Position numbers and translations under genes: made by a program. Below, piece by piece: positions 45,206 to 57,339 of a stretch of DNA of 64,000 nucleotides (position 1 is the first letter of the stretch; the number at the start of each line of letters is the position of its first letter). Below the pieces are notes generated by a model that was not told where the DNA came from, ran no database searches, and saw only the letters and a program-made list of their open reading frames with translations. Origin of the DNA: Diphasiastrum complanatum (Eukaryota > Streptophyta > Lycopodiopsida > Lycopodiales > Lycopodiaceae); assembly GCA_029204225.1 (NCBI GenBank), contig CM055099.1:49340014-49404013 (forward strand), written 5' to 3'.

Positions 45206-48200
45206 ATGTCATCCATGGGTGGATATTTGATGGAATCAAGTGAGAGACTCACTTCCACAAATTATTCCATTTGGAAAGTGAGAATGGAATCACTCCTAGT
45301 GATCCATGATCTATATGACATAGTTCAAGGAGTAGAGGAAGAGCCTCAAACTCCCCAAGAACAAGCCAAATACAAGAAGAGAGCAAGATTAGCTCTACAT
45401 TGCATAAAGTTAAATGTATGCAATGACCTCTTGAAAGAGGTGTCTTCTTGTACCTCATCCAAAGAGGCTTGGGATTCATTAAAGAGCATTTATGAATCCA
45501 ACAATACTTCAAGAATCCTCATGCTAAGAAATCAAGTTTTCCAAAGCATGAAAGGAAGTGGAGAGAGTGGACAAGAGTATGTTCTTAGGATCAAATCTCT
45601 TAACAAGGAGTTAAGTGCAATAGGAGAGAAGATCCAAGATCAAGAACTAGTACAAATCATTTTGAATGGTCTAAGTGATGAGTTTACCAACTTAGTCCAA
45701 TCATTTGCCATTCAAGACTCTCTTCCATCCATTGAAAAGTTGCACAATGTTCTTGTGGCCGAGGAGAGTAGGCTTCTACACCTCAAGACAAGAATGGATA
45801 GCATGTCACTTAATGGAGGAGAGGAGAAAGCTAACTTTACATCTAAAGGCAAGAAAAAGCAAAATCCATTCAAGAAAAATCAAGGCAAGGAGGCCGAGAT
45901 GAAGAATGGAGGATCTACCTCCAAAGGCAAAGTGAAGAACAAGGCAAAACTAAAGTGTTTCTTTTGTGGAAAGAAAGGACACTTTGCCTCAGAATGCTAC
46001 TTGAAGAAGAATCAACAAGCCAAAGGAGATCAAGGGAACATTGCTCAAGAGGAAGAATATGAGGATGGATTCAACACATCCTTAATGGTTGCATCTACAC
46101 CAACTTCAAGTCAAGACACATGGTGGATAGATAGTGGGGCTAGTTCCCACATGTCCTTTAACAAGCATTATTTTTCTACTCTTCTATCTTGTAATGACTC
46201 TAAGAAGTCAATATACACTGCTAGTGATCAAGCATGCAAGATAGATGGCATAGGATCTATACCTCTTTGTTTAGGCACATCTAAAAGGATAGATCTAGAT
46301 AATGTTTTGTATGTTCCTACCATTTCAAGAAACTTGCTTAGTGTAGGACAATTAATGGACAATGGACTAGATGTACATTTCAAGAATGGAGTTTGTTCCA
46401 TCTTGAAAAATGATAAGTGCATAGCTAGTGGCATTAAGCAAGGTAGACTTTTCAAGTTGGATGCTAATGTTGCAAGTGAAAGTGTGAACTTGGCTAGGGA
46501 GGAGCTAACTCAAGTGGAGCTTTGGCATAAGAGATTAGGCCATCCTAATCTTCAATCTATGGAGTCAATGGCAAGCAAGGAACTAGCTCTCGGCCTACCA
46601 AGAGCTTTCAAGAAGTGTGGAAAAATGTGTGAGGCATGTGGCCTTGCAAAGTCACACAAATCTTCTTACAAGAAATCTTCATCAAGATCTCTCTCTCCCT
46701 TGGATCTCATACATTCTGATGTACATAGTTTTTCACATGCAAGTAATGGAGGTGCCTTGATGTATGTAACTTTTATAGATGATTGTACTAGATTCACATG
46801 GATTGAGTTACTATCAAAGAAAAATCTTGTTTATGAAGCTTTCATTAAGTTCAAGTCTCTAGTAGAGAAACAACTTAGTACTTCTATCAAAGCACTAAGA
46901 TGTGATAATGGAGGAGAGTACACCTCCAATAAAATGAAAGACTTTTGTGAGATCAATGGTATTAAGTTACAATACACTTGTTCCTACACCCCTCAACAAA
47001 ATGGGGTGGCCGAGAGGAAAAATAGGAGTCTATGTGAGTGTGCAAAGTCCTTGAGGCTTGATGCATCACTTCCCATCTCATTTTGGGGAGAAGCCATAAC
47101 ATGTGCTAATTATTTGTGTAATAGACTTCCTAGTAGTGCTATAGATGGGATCTCACCTTATCAAGCCTTGTTTGATAAGAAACCCAATGTAAAATATTTT
47201 AAGATCTTTGGATGTACTTGTTATGTACACATTCCTTTGGAGACTAGAAGGAAAGAAGATGCTACCTCCTTCAAAGGAATCTTTGTTGGCTATGGAGAAA
47301 ATAGCAAGGGATATAGGATATATGATCCTACATCCAAGAAAGTAAAGGTAAGCAAGGATGTACTTTTTGATGAGTCACAATTTGCTAAGAGCTTGTCAAA
47401 TGGATCTAACCCATTGTGCATTGAAGATCTTGACAAATCCGAGGAGGATCTTGACAAACCCGAGGAGGATCATGACAAACTCGAGGATGGAGATTTGGAT
47501 CCAAGTCAAAAGGGGCCAAGAAGATCATCAAGGAGCAAGGCCGAGCCCTCAAGGCTTACCTATGTGGACAAGGGAAAGCAAAAGGAAGGCTCTACATCTT
47601 CTACCTCTTACTCTTTTTTAGCTACATTGATTGAAGAACCATCATCTTTTGAAGAAGCATGTAAATCTAAAGTTTGGAGAGATGCAATGCAAGTAGAGTA
47701 TGATGCATTAGAAGAAAATCATACTTGGAATCTTGTAAATCTTCCAAGAGGAAAGAAACCACTTGCATGTAAGTGGATTTATAGAATTAAGTACAATCAA
47801 GATGGATCTATTAGTAAATACAAAGCTAGGCTTGTTGCTAAGGGATTTCTTCAAATAAAAGGATTGGATTATGAAGAAACATTTGCACCTGTAGCTAAGC
47901 TTGTAACTATTAGATTAATCATTTGCATTGCTACTTTGTTCAAATGGGATCTCTACCAAATGGATGTGACAAATGCCTTCTTGAATGGCTTCTTAGAAGA
48001 GGAAATCTACATGATGCAACCCGAGGGCTTCATCAAGATTGGTGAGGAGCAAAAGGTGTGCTACTTAAGGAAGAGCCTATATGGCTTGAAGCAAGCACCT
48101 AGAGCTTGGTACTCTAGGTTGCATGATTTTCTCTATTCCCTTGGCTTTGTACTAAGTGCTTATGAACCTTCTTTATATTTCAAATGTAATGAAGGAAAGA

Positions 48201-49186
48201 TCATCATTTTGGTTCTTTATGTTGATGACATCATTATGACAGGAAATGATGATGATGGCATAGGCAAAGTAAAAGTTGACTTATCTAGTGAGTTCAAGAT
48301 GGTAGATCTAGGCTTCCTAAAGTTTATACTTGGGATAGAAGTGTCTAGAAGTAGCAATTGTACTTTCATAAGTCAATCTAAGTATGCTACTTCCATTCTT
48401 GAAAGATTTGGTATGAAAGATTGTAAGGGGATTGACACCCCTATGGAGCATGTTGTGAAAGCAACTAATGAAGGTGATGAAGCATCCTTTGAGGACATCA
48501 CTCTCTTTAGGAAGCTTATAGGCTCTCTAATCTATTTAACCATCACTAGACCTGACTTAAGTTTTTGTGTAAGCAAGTTGAGTCAAAGTATGCAAGCTCC
48601 TTTAATTCATCATTGGAAAAGTGCCAAGAGAGTACTTAGATATGTTTCTAGTACTAGATTTTTTGGTATACTTTATGAAGGATCTAACTTGCACTTGAGA
48701 GCCTACTCGGATTCAGATTTTGCAGGTGACAAGATGGATAGGAAGTCCATTAGTGCATTTGCAACATTTCTTTGTGGAGGAGTGATATCTTGGCTTTCCA
48801 AAAAGCAAGATACAATCTCACTATCTTCTTGTGAAGCCGAGTACAAGGCATTGACTTCAACAACCAAAGAGCTCTTATGGCTAAGAAGACTCTTGATGGA
48901 ACTACATGTGCTAGAGGCCGAGGAGATCCCTTACATATTTTGTGACAATCAAGCTTCTCAACAAATTGCTTCAAATCCTATCTTCCATGCTAGAACAAAG
49001 CATATTGAGATAGCTCACCACTTTGTGAGGGAGAAGGTACAATCCAAGGAAGTGCAACTACATCATGTACCATCATCCGAATGCATAGCTGATATCTTAA
49101 CCAAACCATTGTCCAAAGATCCATTTTTTAAGTTAAGATATGCTCTTGGAATTGTAGATAGATGTACACTAGATTTGCCAAGTTAG
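45206..49186 (+). CDS. Copia A Gag-Pol polyprotein
   Basis: Encodes all proteins for copying and integrating the element. Residues about 15-200: gag, starting with the typical LTSTNYSIWKVRMESLL. Residues 251-264: zinc knuckle CFFCGKKGHFASEC for RNA binding. Residues 306-316: protease active site WWIDSGASSHM. From about 440: GAG-pre-integrase/HHCC (WHKRLGHPN...CEACGLAKSH), then integrase core with DLIHSDVHS, LRCDNGGEYTSNKM and QQNGVAERKN giving the D,D,E triad. From about 830: RT, with QMDVTNAFLNGFLEEE, LYGLKQAPRAWY and catalytic YVDDIIMTGN near residue 1004. From about 1165: RNase H (AYSDSDFAGDKMDRKS; SSCEAEYKALT) and the end DILTKPL. 1326 residues is normal for plant Copia. No stop or shift; start ATG preceded by ctaaaatg and followed by the usual gag start. 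The order INT before RT defines Copia. Confidence 0.96.
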   Translation: MSSMGGYLMESSERLTSTNYSIWKVRMESLLVIHDLYDIVQGVEEEPQTPQEQAKYKKRARLALHCIKLNVCNDLLKEVSSCTSSKEAWDSLKSIYESNNTSRILMLRNQVFQSMKGSGESGQEYVLRIKSLNKELSAIGEKIQDQELVQIILNGLSDEFTNLVQSFAIQDSLPSIEKLHNVLVAEESRLLHLKTRMDSMSLNGGEEKANFTSKGKKKQNPFKKNQGKEAEMKNGGSTSKGKVKNKAKLKCFFCGKKGHFASECYLKKNQQAKGDQGNIAQEEEYEDGFNTSLMVASTPTSSQDTWWIDSGASSHMSFNKHYFSTLLSCNDSKKSIYTASDQACKIDGIGSIPLCLGTSKRIDLDNVLYVPTISRNLLSVGQLMDNGLDVHFKNGVCSILKNDKCIASGIKQGRLFKLDANVASESVNLAREELTQVELWHKRLGHPNLQSMESMASKELALGLPRAFKKCGKMCEACGLAKSHKSSYKKSSSRSLSPLDLIHSDVHSFSHASNGGALMYVTFIDDCTRFTWIELLSKKNLVYEAFIKFKSLVEKQLSTSIKALRCDNGGEYTSNKMKDFCEINGIKLQYTCSYTPQQNGVAERKNRSLCECAKSLRLDASLPISFWGEAITCANYLCNRLPSSAIDGISPYQALFDKKPNVKYFKIFGCTCYVHIPLETRRKEDATSFKGIFVGYGENSKGYRIYDPTSKKVKVSKDVLFDESQFAKSLSNGSNPLCIEDLDKSEEDLDKPEEDHDKLEDGDLDPSQKGPRRSSRSKAEPSRLTYVDKGKQKEGSTSSTSYSFLATLIEEPSSFEEACKSKVWRDAMQVEYDALEENHTWNLVNLPRGKKPLACKWIYRIKYNQDGSISKYKARLVAKGFLQIKGLDYEETFAPVAKLVTIRLIICIATLFKWDLYQMDVTNAFLNGFLEEEIYMMQPEGFIKIGEEQKVCYLRKSLYGLKQAPRAWYSRLHDFLYSLGFVLSAYEPSLYFKCNEGKIIILVLYVDDIIMTGNDDDGIGKVKVDLSSEFKMVDLGFLKFILGIEVSRSSNCTFISQSKYATSILERFGMKDCKGIDTPMEHVVKATNEGDEASFEDITLFRKLIGSLIYLTITRPDLSFCVSKLSQSMQAPLIHHWKSAKRVLRYVSSTRFFGILYEGSNLHLRAYSDSDFAGDKMDRKSISAFATFLCGGVISWLSKKQDTISLSSCEAEYKALTSTTKELLWLRRLLMELHVLEAEEIPYIFCDNQASQQIASNPIFHARTKHIEIAHHFVREKVQSKEVQLHHVPSSECIADILTKPLSKDPFFKLRYALGIVDRCTLDLPS

Positions 49187-49199
49187 AAGTGAGGAGGAG
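49187..49199 (+). other. Polypurine tract of Copia A
   Basis: The purine-rich aagtgaggaggag (49187-49199) immediately precedes the 3' LTR. The same tract occurs in Copia B on the minus strand (53356-53366), which places A and B in related lineages. Confidence 0.85.
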
Positions 49200-50061
49200 T
49201 GTTGAAAATTGTCACTTCTCACTTGACATTGGTTCATGTAAATATTGATCAAACATTAGAATATGTTGATGATATGATTTCACACGTGTGGAGCATGTTC
49301 CCATGTGTGAAAGGATGTACTTTTCATGTTTGTATATATCCAAATTGATTTTGTATCATTCTAGTTAGTGTGAACATGAAATGACTAGTTTTTAGTCAAG
49401 TTGACTAGTCACCTACAAATTAGCTTTTCCTTGCATGTGCATGAGTAAATGCTCCCACATGGCAAGTGGATGTTCACATGTGTGTATAGAGTACTAGAAG
49501 ATAAGAGTTGACCATTTTCCTTAGATCCTATTTTGTAGGGAATATTCCTATATTCTAGGAGACTAGCTTTTTGGATTTTAGTCATATTCTAGAAGGTCAA
49601 CTATTGGATAAGGATCAAGGATGGATCAAATGGATAGATATGAGTGATGTGGCACTCTTCACACGTGTGAAGGCCTTCTGGACTGTACCAGACTCATGGA
49701 TGTACTTGATCCATAAAAGGATCATCATTTTGCTAAGAAAATTGATGAGACTTTTGCACTCTACACTTTTGTGAGATTTCTAGTCATTTGTCTTGTGATT
49801 TTTATGCATGATTGCTATCTAGTATCATTGTACTTGTTGTTTCAGGTGCAGTCCGTACAGTGGACAGTACTCCACACGTGTGAAGCCGCTCTCACTAAAA
49901 AATGATGTGTTGATCCATTGCTCTTGCTTAAATCCAAGTGTAGTGAATCTAGATCAAGATCTAATGTGTAGAACTTGATAGATTCATTGATTAAGCAACC
50001 AATAACTCTCTATGATTGTAAAGTACAATCATTATTGTCCTAAAAACTGTAAAATTTATCA
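49200..50061 (+). repeat. 3' LTR of Copia A
   Basis: 862 bp, same length and, by eye, same sequence as the 5' LTR at a constant offset of 5451 bp. Followed by TSD catat. Confidence 0.95.
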
Positions 50062-51660
50062 CATATGGTACAATCAAGTTGAACTAGGCTGTGTAGGAAC
50101 CTGGTTACTACTAAAAGATGCATTTCTGAACAAGTTCAGAGAAATCGGTTATAAATCCAGAATTCTCGAACGTCTGAACAATGTTCAGAAGGAAACTAAA
50201 GAATCCATTTGAAAATATACACGTAAGATCAAGAATCTTATAGGAAAACTAACTGGTGTATATCTTGTTGATATGCAGATCAAATGGTTTTTGGCTGGTT
50301 TACCACCAAAGATTGATCAGTGTTGCAAACAGGGGGACATGGCTTCCTTAGCAGCAGTAATAGCTAGTGCTGAAAACTTTGAGACCTCAAAACTAGCATG
50401 AAAGCGACGCTCAACTAAAAGATCTCGTAAGTCTAAAATTGATTCTAGTTATAGTGAAGATGATTCGGATACTGAATCAAGTTCCAGTTCTTCAAGCTTG
50501 GAGTCTGATAGCAGTGATTCATCGGAATTAGAAGCTGATAAAGGAGATAAAAGAAGTAAATGACAATCCAAGCGGAAGAAAGATACGAAAACCATCGAGG
50601 ATAAGTCATCAACTTCTAAAGTCGAAAAGCTTTGGAAGAGTAATATGACTGATCTTAATAAAAAGTTTAATGATTTGAAAGTGCAGATCTTTGAAGTTGC
50701 AGACAAAAGACCAAAAGCTTCTTCTTCCAACTCGGGAATGTGGTGTACAAAATGTGGAACTTCTGGACATACTAAGGAAGACTGCACCACTGTGAATGTA
50801 AAGTATATCGAAGATCCTGCCTAGGAGGTACTCTTTATTTTTCAGAATGATGCGACTACTAATTATGTTCAGGGCACTACAACATCAGCCTAGCAGGATA
50901 GACCAAAGTGCGCACCAAGAAGACACAATCCTCCTAAATTTGTTGGACCAGCGATGAAGTCACAAACCATGACTAAACTAGTGTCAGGCAACTGTTACAA
51001 CTGTGGATAGCCGGGACATTTTTGACCTGACTGTCCTCAGCCACGAAAGCCGATTGGTTATGTACCACTATGCTCAAACTGTAGGGATCCTGGCCACAAG
51101 TATCTTGACTGCCCTCAGCCGTAGAAGTCATGAAATAAGTACCAATATGTAGCAACACCAGCAGTTGCAGACTCGAAAGTAAAAGTTTCGACTGATGCTG
51201 TTGTGTAGAGGATTGATATTATTGAAGGAAAATTGATGAAGACAGAAAACCAGTCCTGGCCAAGTGACGTGGAAAAGCTATTCAAGTCACAACAAGAAGC
51301 AAAGGCTCTTCGAAACCCAAACATAAATCTTCAACGAAGTGCAAAAACTCTTCGAAGAAGAAATTTTTGAACAAGTCAATGAATAAATCTACAACTAAAG
51401 AAGATCTTAAAGATGACCCCGACTATGACCGCAATGTTGCAAAATTATTTGCAAAAGACATCTTAGCAGAAGCAAAAGAAATTATCAATACTGAACTACA
51501 GTCAGCTGCTGCGGAGAAGGTGGTCACATTCGAGAAAGGGGACGATGAAATACTGAAGGCCAAATTGTCTAGTGCCGTTATTGACAAGCCAATCTCAAAA
51601 GCAAAGACAAAGGACTATGATATAGTGAATGATATTGGATCTCTCGTCCAAATATCACTT
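50062..51660 (+). pseudogene. G1 gag, C-terminal part with three zinc knuckles
   Basis: Resumes the gag motif as WYNQVELGCVGTWLLLKDAF, then an acidic Ser-rich stretch (50450-50550) and three CX2CX4HX4C knuckles: CTKCGTSGHTKEDC (50744-50785), one with two stops inside (CYNCG-stop-PGHF-stop-PDC, 50993-51034), and CSNCRDPGHKYLDC (51071-51112). Three knuckles is more than most plant gag proteins carry. Stops at 51008 (TAG) and 51023 (TGA) are best explained as former CAG and CGA codons. Continues in another frame as NKSTTKEDLKDDPDYDRNVA. Confidence 0.75.
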
Positions 51661-51668
51661 TTGAGCAA

Positions 51669-52673
51669 TTGTTGGTAGACAATACTTATTACCGTAAGCA
51701 ATTGAAAGGTCTTTCTGTCTCTAAAAAGAAGAAAAAAGTTTCTTTGCCAGATGTTGGTGTATTGTCTATTGATTTAGGAGATCTCGGCGCACCTGAAATT
51801 GATGTCACCATTGCAGGATGTTTGATTGAAAATATGCCAGTAGATTCTAGTTCAAGCGTGAACATAAAAACAGAAGACACAGCTCATGCTTTGGGGCTGA
51901 TTGACATTCAATTAACATAATGAAATATCAAGTTAGCAGATTCGACGCGACGAAAGTTTGTTGGAGAATTGAAGGATGTTATCGTTTACATTCAAGCCAA
52001 GCCTTTCACAATGAATTTTATAGTTATCAAACCACTTGGTTTGTCATCTTATTTTGTGCTAATTGGACGGCCCTGGCTTTATCAATCAAATGCAAGTGTT
52101 CATTGGAAATCCAGAGAGTTGAGATTTCAAACTGGTGAGACCAATAATCGAGGTAAGCCAGCAAAACAAACACTCACCTGGAGTCGTGACATATATGAAG
52201 GTGAAACTCCTTTTTTCTGACACTAGTTTTACCCCAGAAAATTCTTCTTATGCATTAAATATTTTTTTCAATGCATCTGACATCGAAGTGCAATATCTCA
52301 AATGCTATGAGAATACTGACGAAGAAGAATTCTTCGATGTCTGCAACGCTGGAGCGGATGTTGTGGATAAAGAAATAAACATTGCAGACACAAACTCTAA
52401 AGAGTCTGATGATGATTCAAGTGACAAATTGGACGAATCTGAATAAGAATTTGATAATCAGAACCAAGCTGACAAAAAGAATATACCTATGGAGTCAACC
52501 ATGCGTGAAATCCATGGCCACACCAAGGCTAGTATGACAGAAGGTATCATTCTACCAGATTCTACTGAACTAATTGAACTTGCACCTGGCAGATTTGTAC
52601 ATGTCTCAAAGTCACTTGGAGAAACAAAATTAGCAGAATTTACGAAATTGCTCGAGTACCAAGATGTTTTTGC
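51669..52673 (+). pseudogene. G1 protease region
   Basis: LGAPEIDVTIAGCLIENMPV then DSSSSVNIKTEDTAHALGL is the retropepsin-like block (DSG replaced by DSS, as in the 31.7-kb fragment). Next come FTMNFIVIKPLG and IGRPWLYQSNASVHW, then an acidic spacer and KLAEFTKLLEYQDVFA, which leads into RT and is cut by Copia B within the DVFAW motif. Confidence 0.75.
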
Positions 52674-53355
52674 TGTAAAAATTACAGCAAATAAGGATCC
52701 TAAAACACTTGAAATGATGAGGGAAACAATAGATTATGATTTCATAAGATTAGCACAAGTTGAACCATCAAAATCCATCAAAAATCTATGCTTGAACCTC
52801 ACTAAATGGCCCAAATCCTTGAAGAAGGCTTCACACGTGTGAAAGTACGGCCTCCCACAGTCTGAGTACTGTACAACAGACCTACATTCAATCCTATAAT
52901 CATTAGTAATCACAAGTACTCAAACAATTATGAACCTAGAGAGCAATTGCACCATTATGAGAGAAAAAACATGAAATTGCTTGATTGATTTTGGTGAGAT
53001 ATCATCACCTATATATACATGATCCATCACGGTTTTGGGAAGGTATGAGTAGCCCTAAACCTATCCCTAATGCTAATTTTGGTGGATCCTTCATCCCTAC
53101 CAAGTTAGGGTTGAAATCTTGGAGATCCCTCAACAATGCAAAAATTACCAAAAATAGCTCCTATTTTTTCTCCCTTGTATCTAAGCATAATTTGGACTCA
53201 TTCCAAAGGTTCTAACACTTAGGTCTACTTGAGAACATCCTTATGAATGGAATCCTATGCTATTTGGCACGTGTGACAAGCCACATCATGACCATCTAAC
53301 TATTTACAAGTCATATGACCAAAACTAGTCAAGCTAGAATTGTGAATTTTTAACA
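52674..53355 (-). repeat. 3' LTR of Copia B (left copy)
   Basis: 682 bp; carries the palindrome ttcacacgtgtgaa (52830-52843), which is mutated to ttcacatgtgtgaa in the right copy, and a further CACGTG at 53268-53273. Confidence 0.94.
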
Positions 53356-53369
53356 CTCCTCCTCACTAT

Positions 53370-54254
53370 CTAGCTTGGTTCAATCATTGCTTTACTAATC
53401 ACTCCAAGTGATGATCTGAACTTCATAAAAGGTGTCTTTTGAAGTGGTTTAGTAAGTAGATCAGCTACACATTCATTGCTTGGAACATGCTCCAAAGCAA
53501 TCTCCTTGGCTTGCACCATTTCTCTCACAAAGTGATGGCATATCTCAATGTGCTTAGATCTTGCATGGAAGATTGGGTTAGATGCAAGGTGTTGGGCTGA
53601 TATATTGTCATTGTAGATGATTGGTGCCTCCTCTGAATCCATGATCTTTAGTTTCACCAATAATCTCTTGATCCAAAGTACCTCCTTTGTAGTGGTTGTC
53701 AAAGCTTTGTACTCGGCCTCGATTGAAGATAGAGATATAGTTTCTTGCTTTTTTGAAAGCCATGAAACCACACCTTCTCCTATGAAAATTGAATAGGCAC
53801 TTGTTGATTTCCTATCCCTCTTGTCCCCTGCAAAATCTGAATCACTAAAAGCATGAAGGTTAATCACATCTCCTCTATATAGAATCCCAAAATCCAATGT
53901 ACCCGAGATGTATCTTAGAATCCTCTTAGCCTTTTTCCAATGGATATTCAATGGCTTTTGCATGGATTGGCTCAACCTACATACACTAAAGCTAAGATCT
54001 GGTCTAGTTATAGTGATCCACATTAAGGAACCTATAAGTTGCCTAAACAAATTGATGTCCATGAAGGATCTTTCATCATCTTCATTTGGCACTTTTACAT
54101 CTTGCTCCATTGGTGTGTCAACACTTTTGCATACTTCCATCTTAAACTTCTTCAAAAGACTTTGAGCATAGTTTACTTGACTTATAAAGATAAAATCAGA
54201 CCCTCTAAGTACTTCTATGCCTAAGATGAAGTGAAGACACCCTAGATCTACCAT
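53370..54254 (-). pseudogene. Copia B pol, RT end and RNase H
   Basis: MVDLGCLHFILGIEVLRGSD continues the RT connection, followed by ITRPDLSFSVCRLSQSMQKP, the RNase H blocks HAFSDSDFAGDKRDRKSTSA and LSSIEAEYKALTTTTKEVLW, and the terminal VADLLTKPLQKTPFMKF. The frame is open upstream through YVDDIIISGN to the break near 54375. It is the 3' part of the same polyprotein as 54394-57339. Confidence 0.9.
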
Positions 54255-54393
54255 CTTGAACTCTAAGGATAGATCTATCTTGATTTTTTCAATACCATCA
54301 ACACTATTTCCACTAATGATGATGTCATCTACATAAATGAGTAAAAGTACAATACCAACATCATCAAACTTAATTTAAAGAGTAGGATCATAT

Positions 54394-57339
54394 TCACTTT
54401 GAACAAAAAAAAAGTGAAATAAGATAGCAATGTAGTCTTGAATTCCAAGATCTCGAGGCTTGCTTCAAGCCATAGATGCTTCTTTGGAGATGGCATATTT
54501 TGTTCTCCATTCCATGCTTGATGAACCCTTGTGGCTGCTCCATATAGATATCCTCTTCCAAAAAACCATTCAAGAAAGCATTAGAGACATCCATTTGACA
54601 TAGAATCCATCCAAAATGTGATGCAAGTGCAATGATTAGCCTTATTGTGACCATCTTGGCCACGGGTGCAAAAGTTTTCTCATAGTCTATCCCTCTCTCT
54701 TGAGCATAACCTTTTGCAACTAATCTTGCTTTATGTTTGTTAACACTCCCATTTGCATTCAACTTAAGCTTGAAGACCCACTTGCATCCTATTACATTCC
54801 TTTGAGGTCTCTCAACAAGCAACCAAGTTTCATTCTCAATCAAGGCATCATACTCATCCAACATAGCTTTATACCATTCTTTGGAGTTCAATGCATCTTC
54901 AACATTAGACGGTTCTTCAAAACTAGATAAAGCATAAGAAGTGGATGATATACCCTCAACTTGCTGTCCTTTGCCTTGATATGTGAGCCTTGATGGCTCC
55001 ACTTTTGCCCTTGAAGATCTCCTTGGTGTGATAGGTGGGTTTGGTGCTTGCTCCTCCATGAGCTCCTCCTCAAAACCAAGATCTTGCTCCTCGGACATCT
55101 TCTTCTTGATTGTGGGAGCACTTGAGCCTTCTTCAAGCATATGCATATGATGTTCATCAAAGATGACATCCCTTGAAACAACAAATTTGTTCAAGGATGG
55201 GAGATAGACTTTGTAGCCCTTGCTTGAGCTTGCATATCCAAGCATGATCCCTCTTGTGGAAGATGGATCCTCCTTGGTTCTTGTTTCCAATGGCACATGC
55301 ACATAATATATACACCCAAAAACTTTCAAGTGATTAAGATTGGGTTTCTTTCCATACAACATCTCATAAGGAGTTTTGCCTTCAATTGCTTTGCAAGACA
55401 CCCTATTCATCAAGTAGTTTGTACATACAAGAGACTCACCCCAAAAGGATTTGGGCAAACAATCATCTAATCTTAAAGCCTTAGAACATTCACATAATGT
55501 TCTATTCCTTCTTTCAGCAACTCCATTTTGTTGAGGAGTGTAAGGACAAGAAGTCTCTTTCTTGATCCCTTCCTCCTCACAAAAGGCCTTGAACTCATTG
55601 GAGATGAATTCTCCACCATTGTCACTTCTAAGAATCTTGATGCTATGATTATGATGCTTTTCCACAAACAACTTGAACTTTACAAAAGTATCAAATACTT
55701 GAGACTTGAAGGAAAGTAAGAACACCCAACAATATCTTGAGTAGTCATCAATGAAGGTTATAAACATGGATGAACCTCCATTAGATTTGGTGCTAGCAAT
55801 GTGCACATCCGAGTGTATGAGTTCAAGAGGATGAGATGACTTTGTGATGGAGTTAGGAAACACCTTCTTATGTGCCTTGGATAAGGCACAAGCTTCACAA
55901 ACCTTGTCTTCCTTCCCAATAGACCTTGGTAGGCCTAAAGCATACTCCTCCTTGATCATAGCCTCCATGGAACCCGAGTTGACATGTCCAAGTCTTTTGT
56001 GCCATAAAGTAAAGGTAGATATTTTGCTCTTCTCGGCCAACATGACAACATTAGTATCCACAAATGCATCCAGCTTATAAAGTTTGCCAAGTCTAGTGCC
56101 CTTAGCCACTATCTTACCCTTTTTCTTGATGAAACATTCATTTGAAGCAAAGTCAACATTGAAACCATTGTCTACCATTTGGCCAACACTTAGTAGATTC
56201 TTTGTTATTGTAGGAATGTACAAAACACCTTCTATGTTGATCTTTTTGGAAGATCCTAAGCAAAGGGGAATGCTCCCAACTCCTTCAATCTTACAAGCTT
56301 CATCATTTGCTGTATAGATAGACTTTATAGGTCCATCATAAGATAAGAGAGAAGAGAAAAACTCCCTTTTACTAGTCATGTGTGAACTAGCACCCGAGTC
56401 AATCCACCAAGGATCTTCTCCTTTGAAACTTGTTGAAGAAAATATGGACATCATGAGAGAGTCCTCATGTGAACTCTCCTCCTCCTCCTCTTTGCTCATG
56501 TTGGCTTGGCTTTGATCTTGCTTCCTCTTGAAGCATTCCGAGGCATAATGCCCCATCTTGCTACAATAGTAGCACTTCACCTTTGATTTGTCCTTCTTGA
56601 CTTTGGTGGTTGATGGAGATGCCTTTGGGGGTCCTTCTTGATCCTCAAGCTTTGTAGACTTCTTGAATGTTGATCCTTTGCCTTTGGACTTGCCTTTGCC
56701 TTTGGTGAAGAGAGCTTGGTCATCTCCACCTTGGATGGAAAGCCTATCCATCCTCTCTTGCATTTGGCTCCTTCTTGATTCCTCGGCCATGAGTGTGCCT
56801 TGGAGTTCTTCAAGTATGGGTAGCTTATCCATAATTGCATATCCCTGAACCAAATTTTCAAATTCAAAGCTTAGTCCATTCAATATGAGTTGAACAAGCT
56901 CTTCATCCTTGATAGGGTCACCTATAAAGGCTAGCTCTTTGTTCAATTCCTTTACTCTTAGGACAAAAGTATGTGCACTCTCTCCTTTCTTTTGATAGCT
57001 TCTATAGATTTGATTCTTCAAAGCTAACATTCTAGTTTGGTTCTTGGATTCATAGACCTTTTGCAAAGTCTCCCAAGCATCTTGAGCTGAAGTGCAATCT
57101 CCTACCTCTCTTAAGAGTTCATTTGCAACATTCATTTTTATGCAATGTAGTGCAACATTGCACCTCTTGATGTATTTGGCTTTTTCTTGAGGATGAATAG
57201 GTTCACCCTCCTTACCATTTACAACTTCCATCAGATCTTGCATGATCATGATAGATTCCATTCTAACTTTCCATATGGAATAGTTAGTTTTGTTGAGCCT
57301 TTCATTAGTATCCAAAAGATATGCATTTATAGATGCCAT
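54394..57339 (-). pseudogene. Copia B Gag-Pol, gag to early RT
   Basis: The 981-codon frame starts MASINAYLLDTNERLNKTNY. It has gag, zinc knuckle CYYCSKMGHYASEC, protease WWIDSGASSHMTSKREFF, integrase HHCC and the D,D,E residues (LELIHSDVH; LRSDNGGEFISNEF; QQNGVAERRNRT), and RT up to ICHLQRSIYGLKQASRSWNS. It then leaves frame in a run of nine A (54405-54413 on the plus strand), and the correct frame has a TAA at 54375-54377. Both lesions lie between GLKQ and the YVDD box, so no full Pol can be made. Similar in length and order to Copia A; the closest scraps in the window are those at 62.5-63.2 kb. Confidence 0.92.

Larger units (their letters stand above)
43749..50061 (+). mobile_element. Copia element A, complete and apparently intact
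   Basis: 6313 bp with 862-bp LTRs (43749-44610; 49200-50061), TG...CA ends, TSD CATAT (43744-43748; 50062-50066), iMet PBS, one uninterrupted 1326-codon polyprotein and a polypurine tract. I found no difference between the LTRs in a line-by-line reading, which implies very recent insertion. It sits in the gag of G1. It is the only element in the window with all the parts needed to move. Confidence 0.95.

Noticed and set aside
51840-51890. G1 protease as an active aspartic protease
   Set aside because: The expected Asp-Ser/Thr-Gly reads Asp-Ser-Ser and the surrounding frame has stops.
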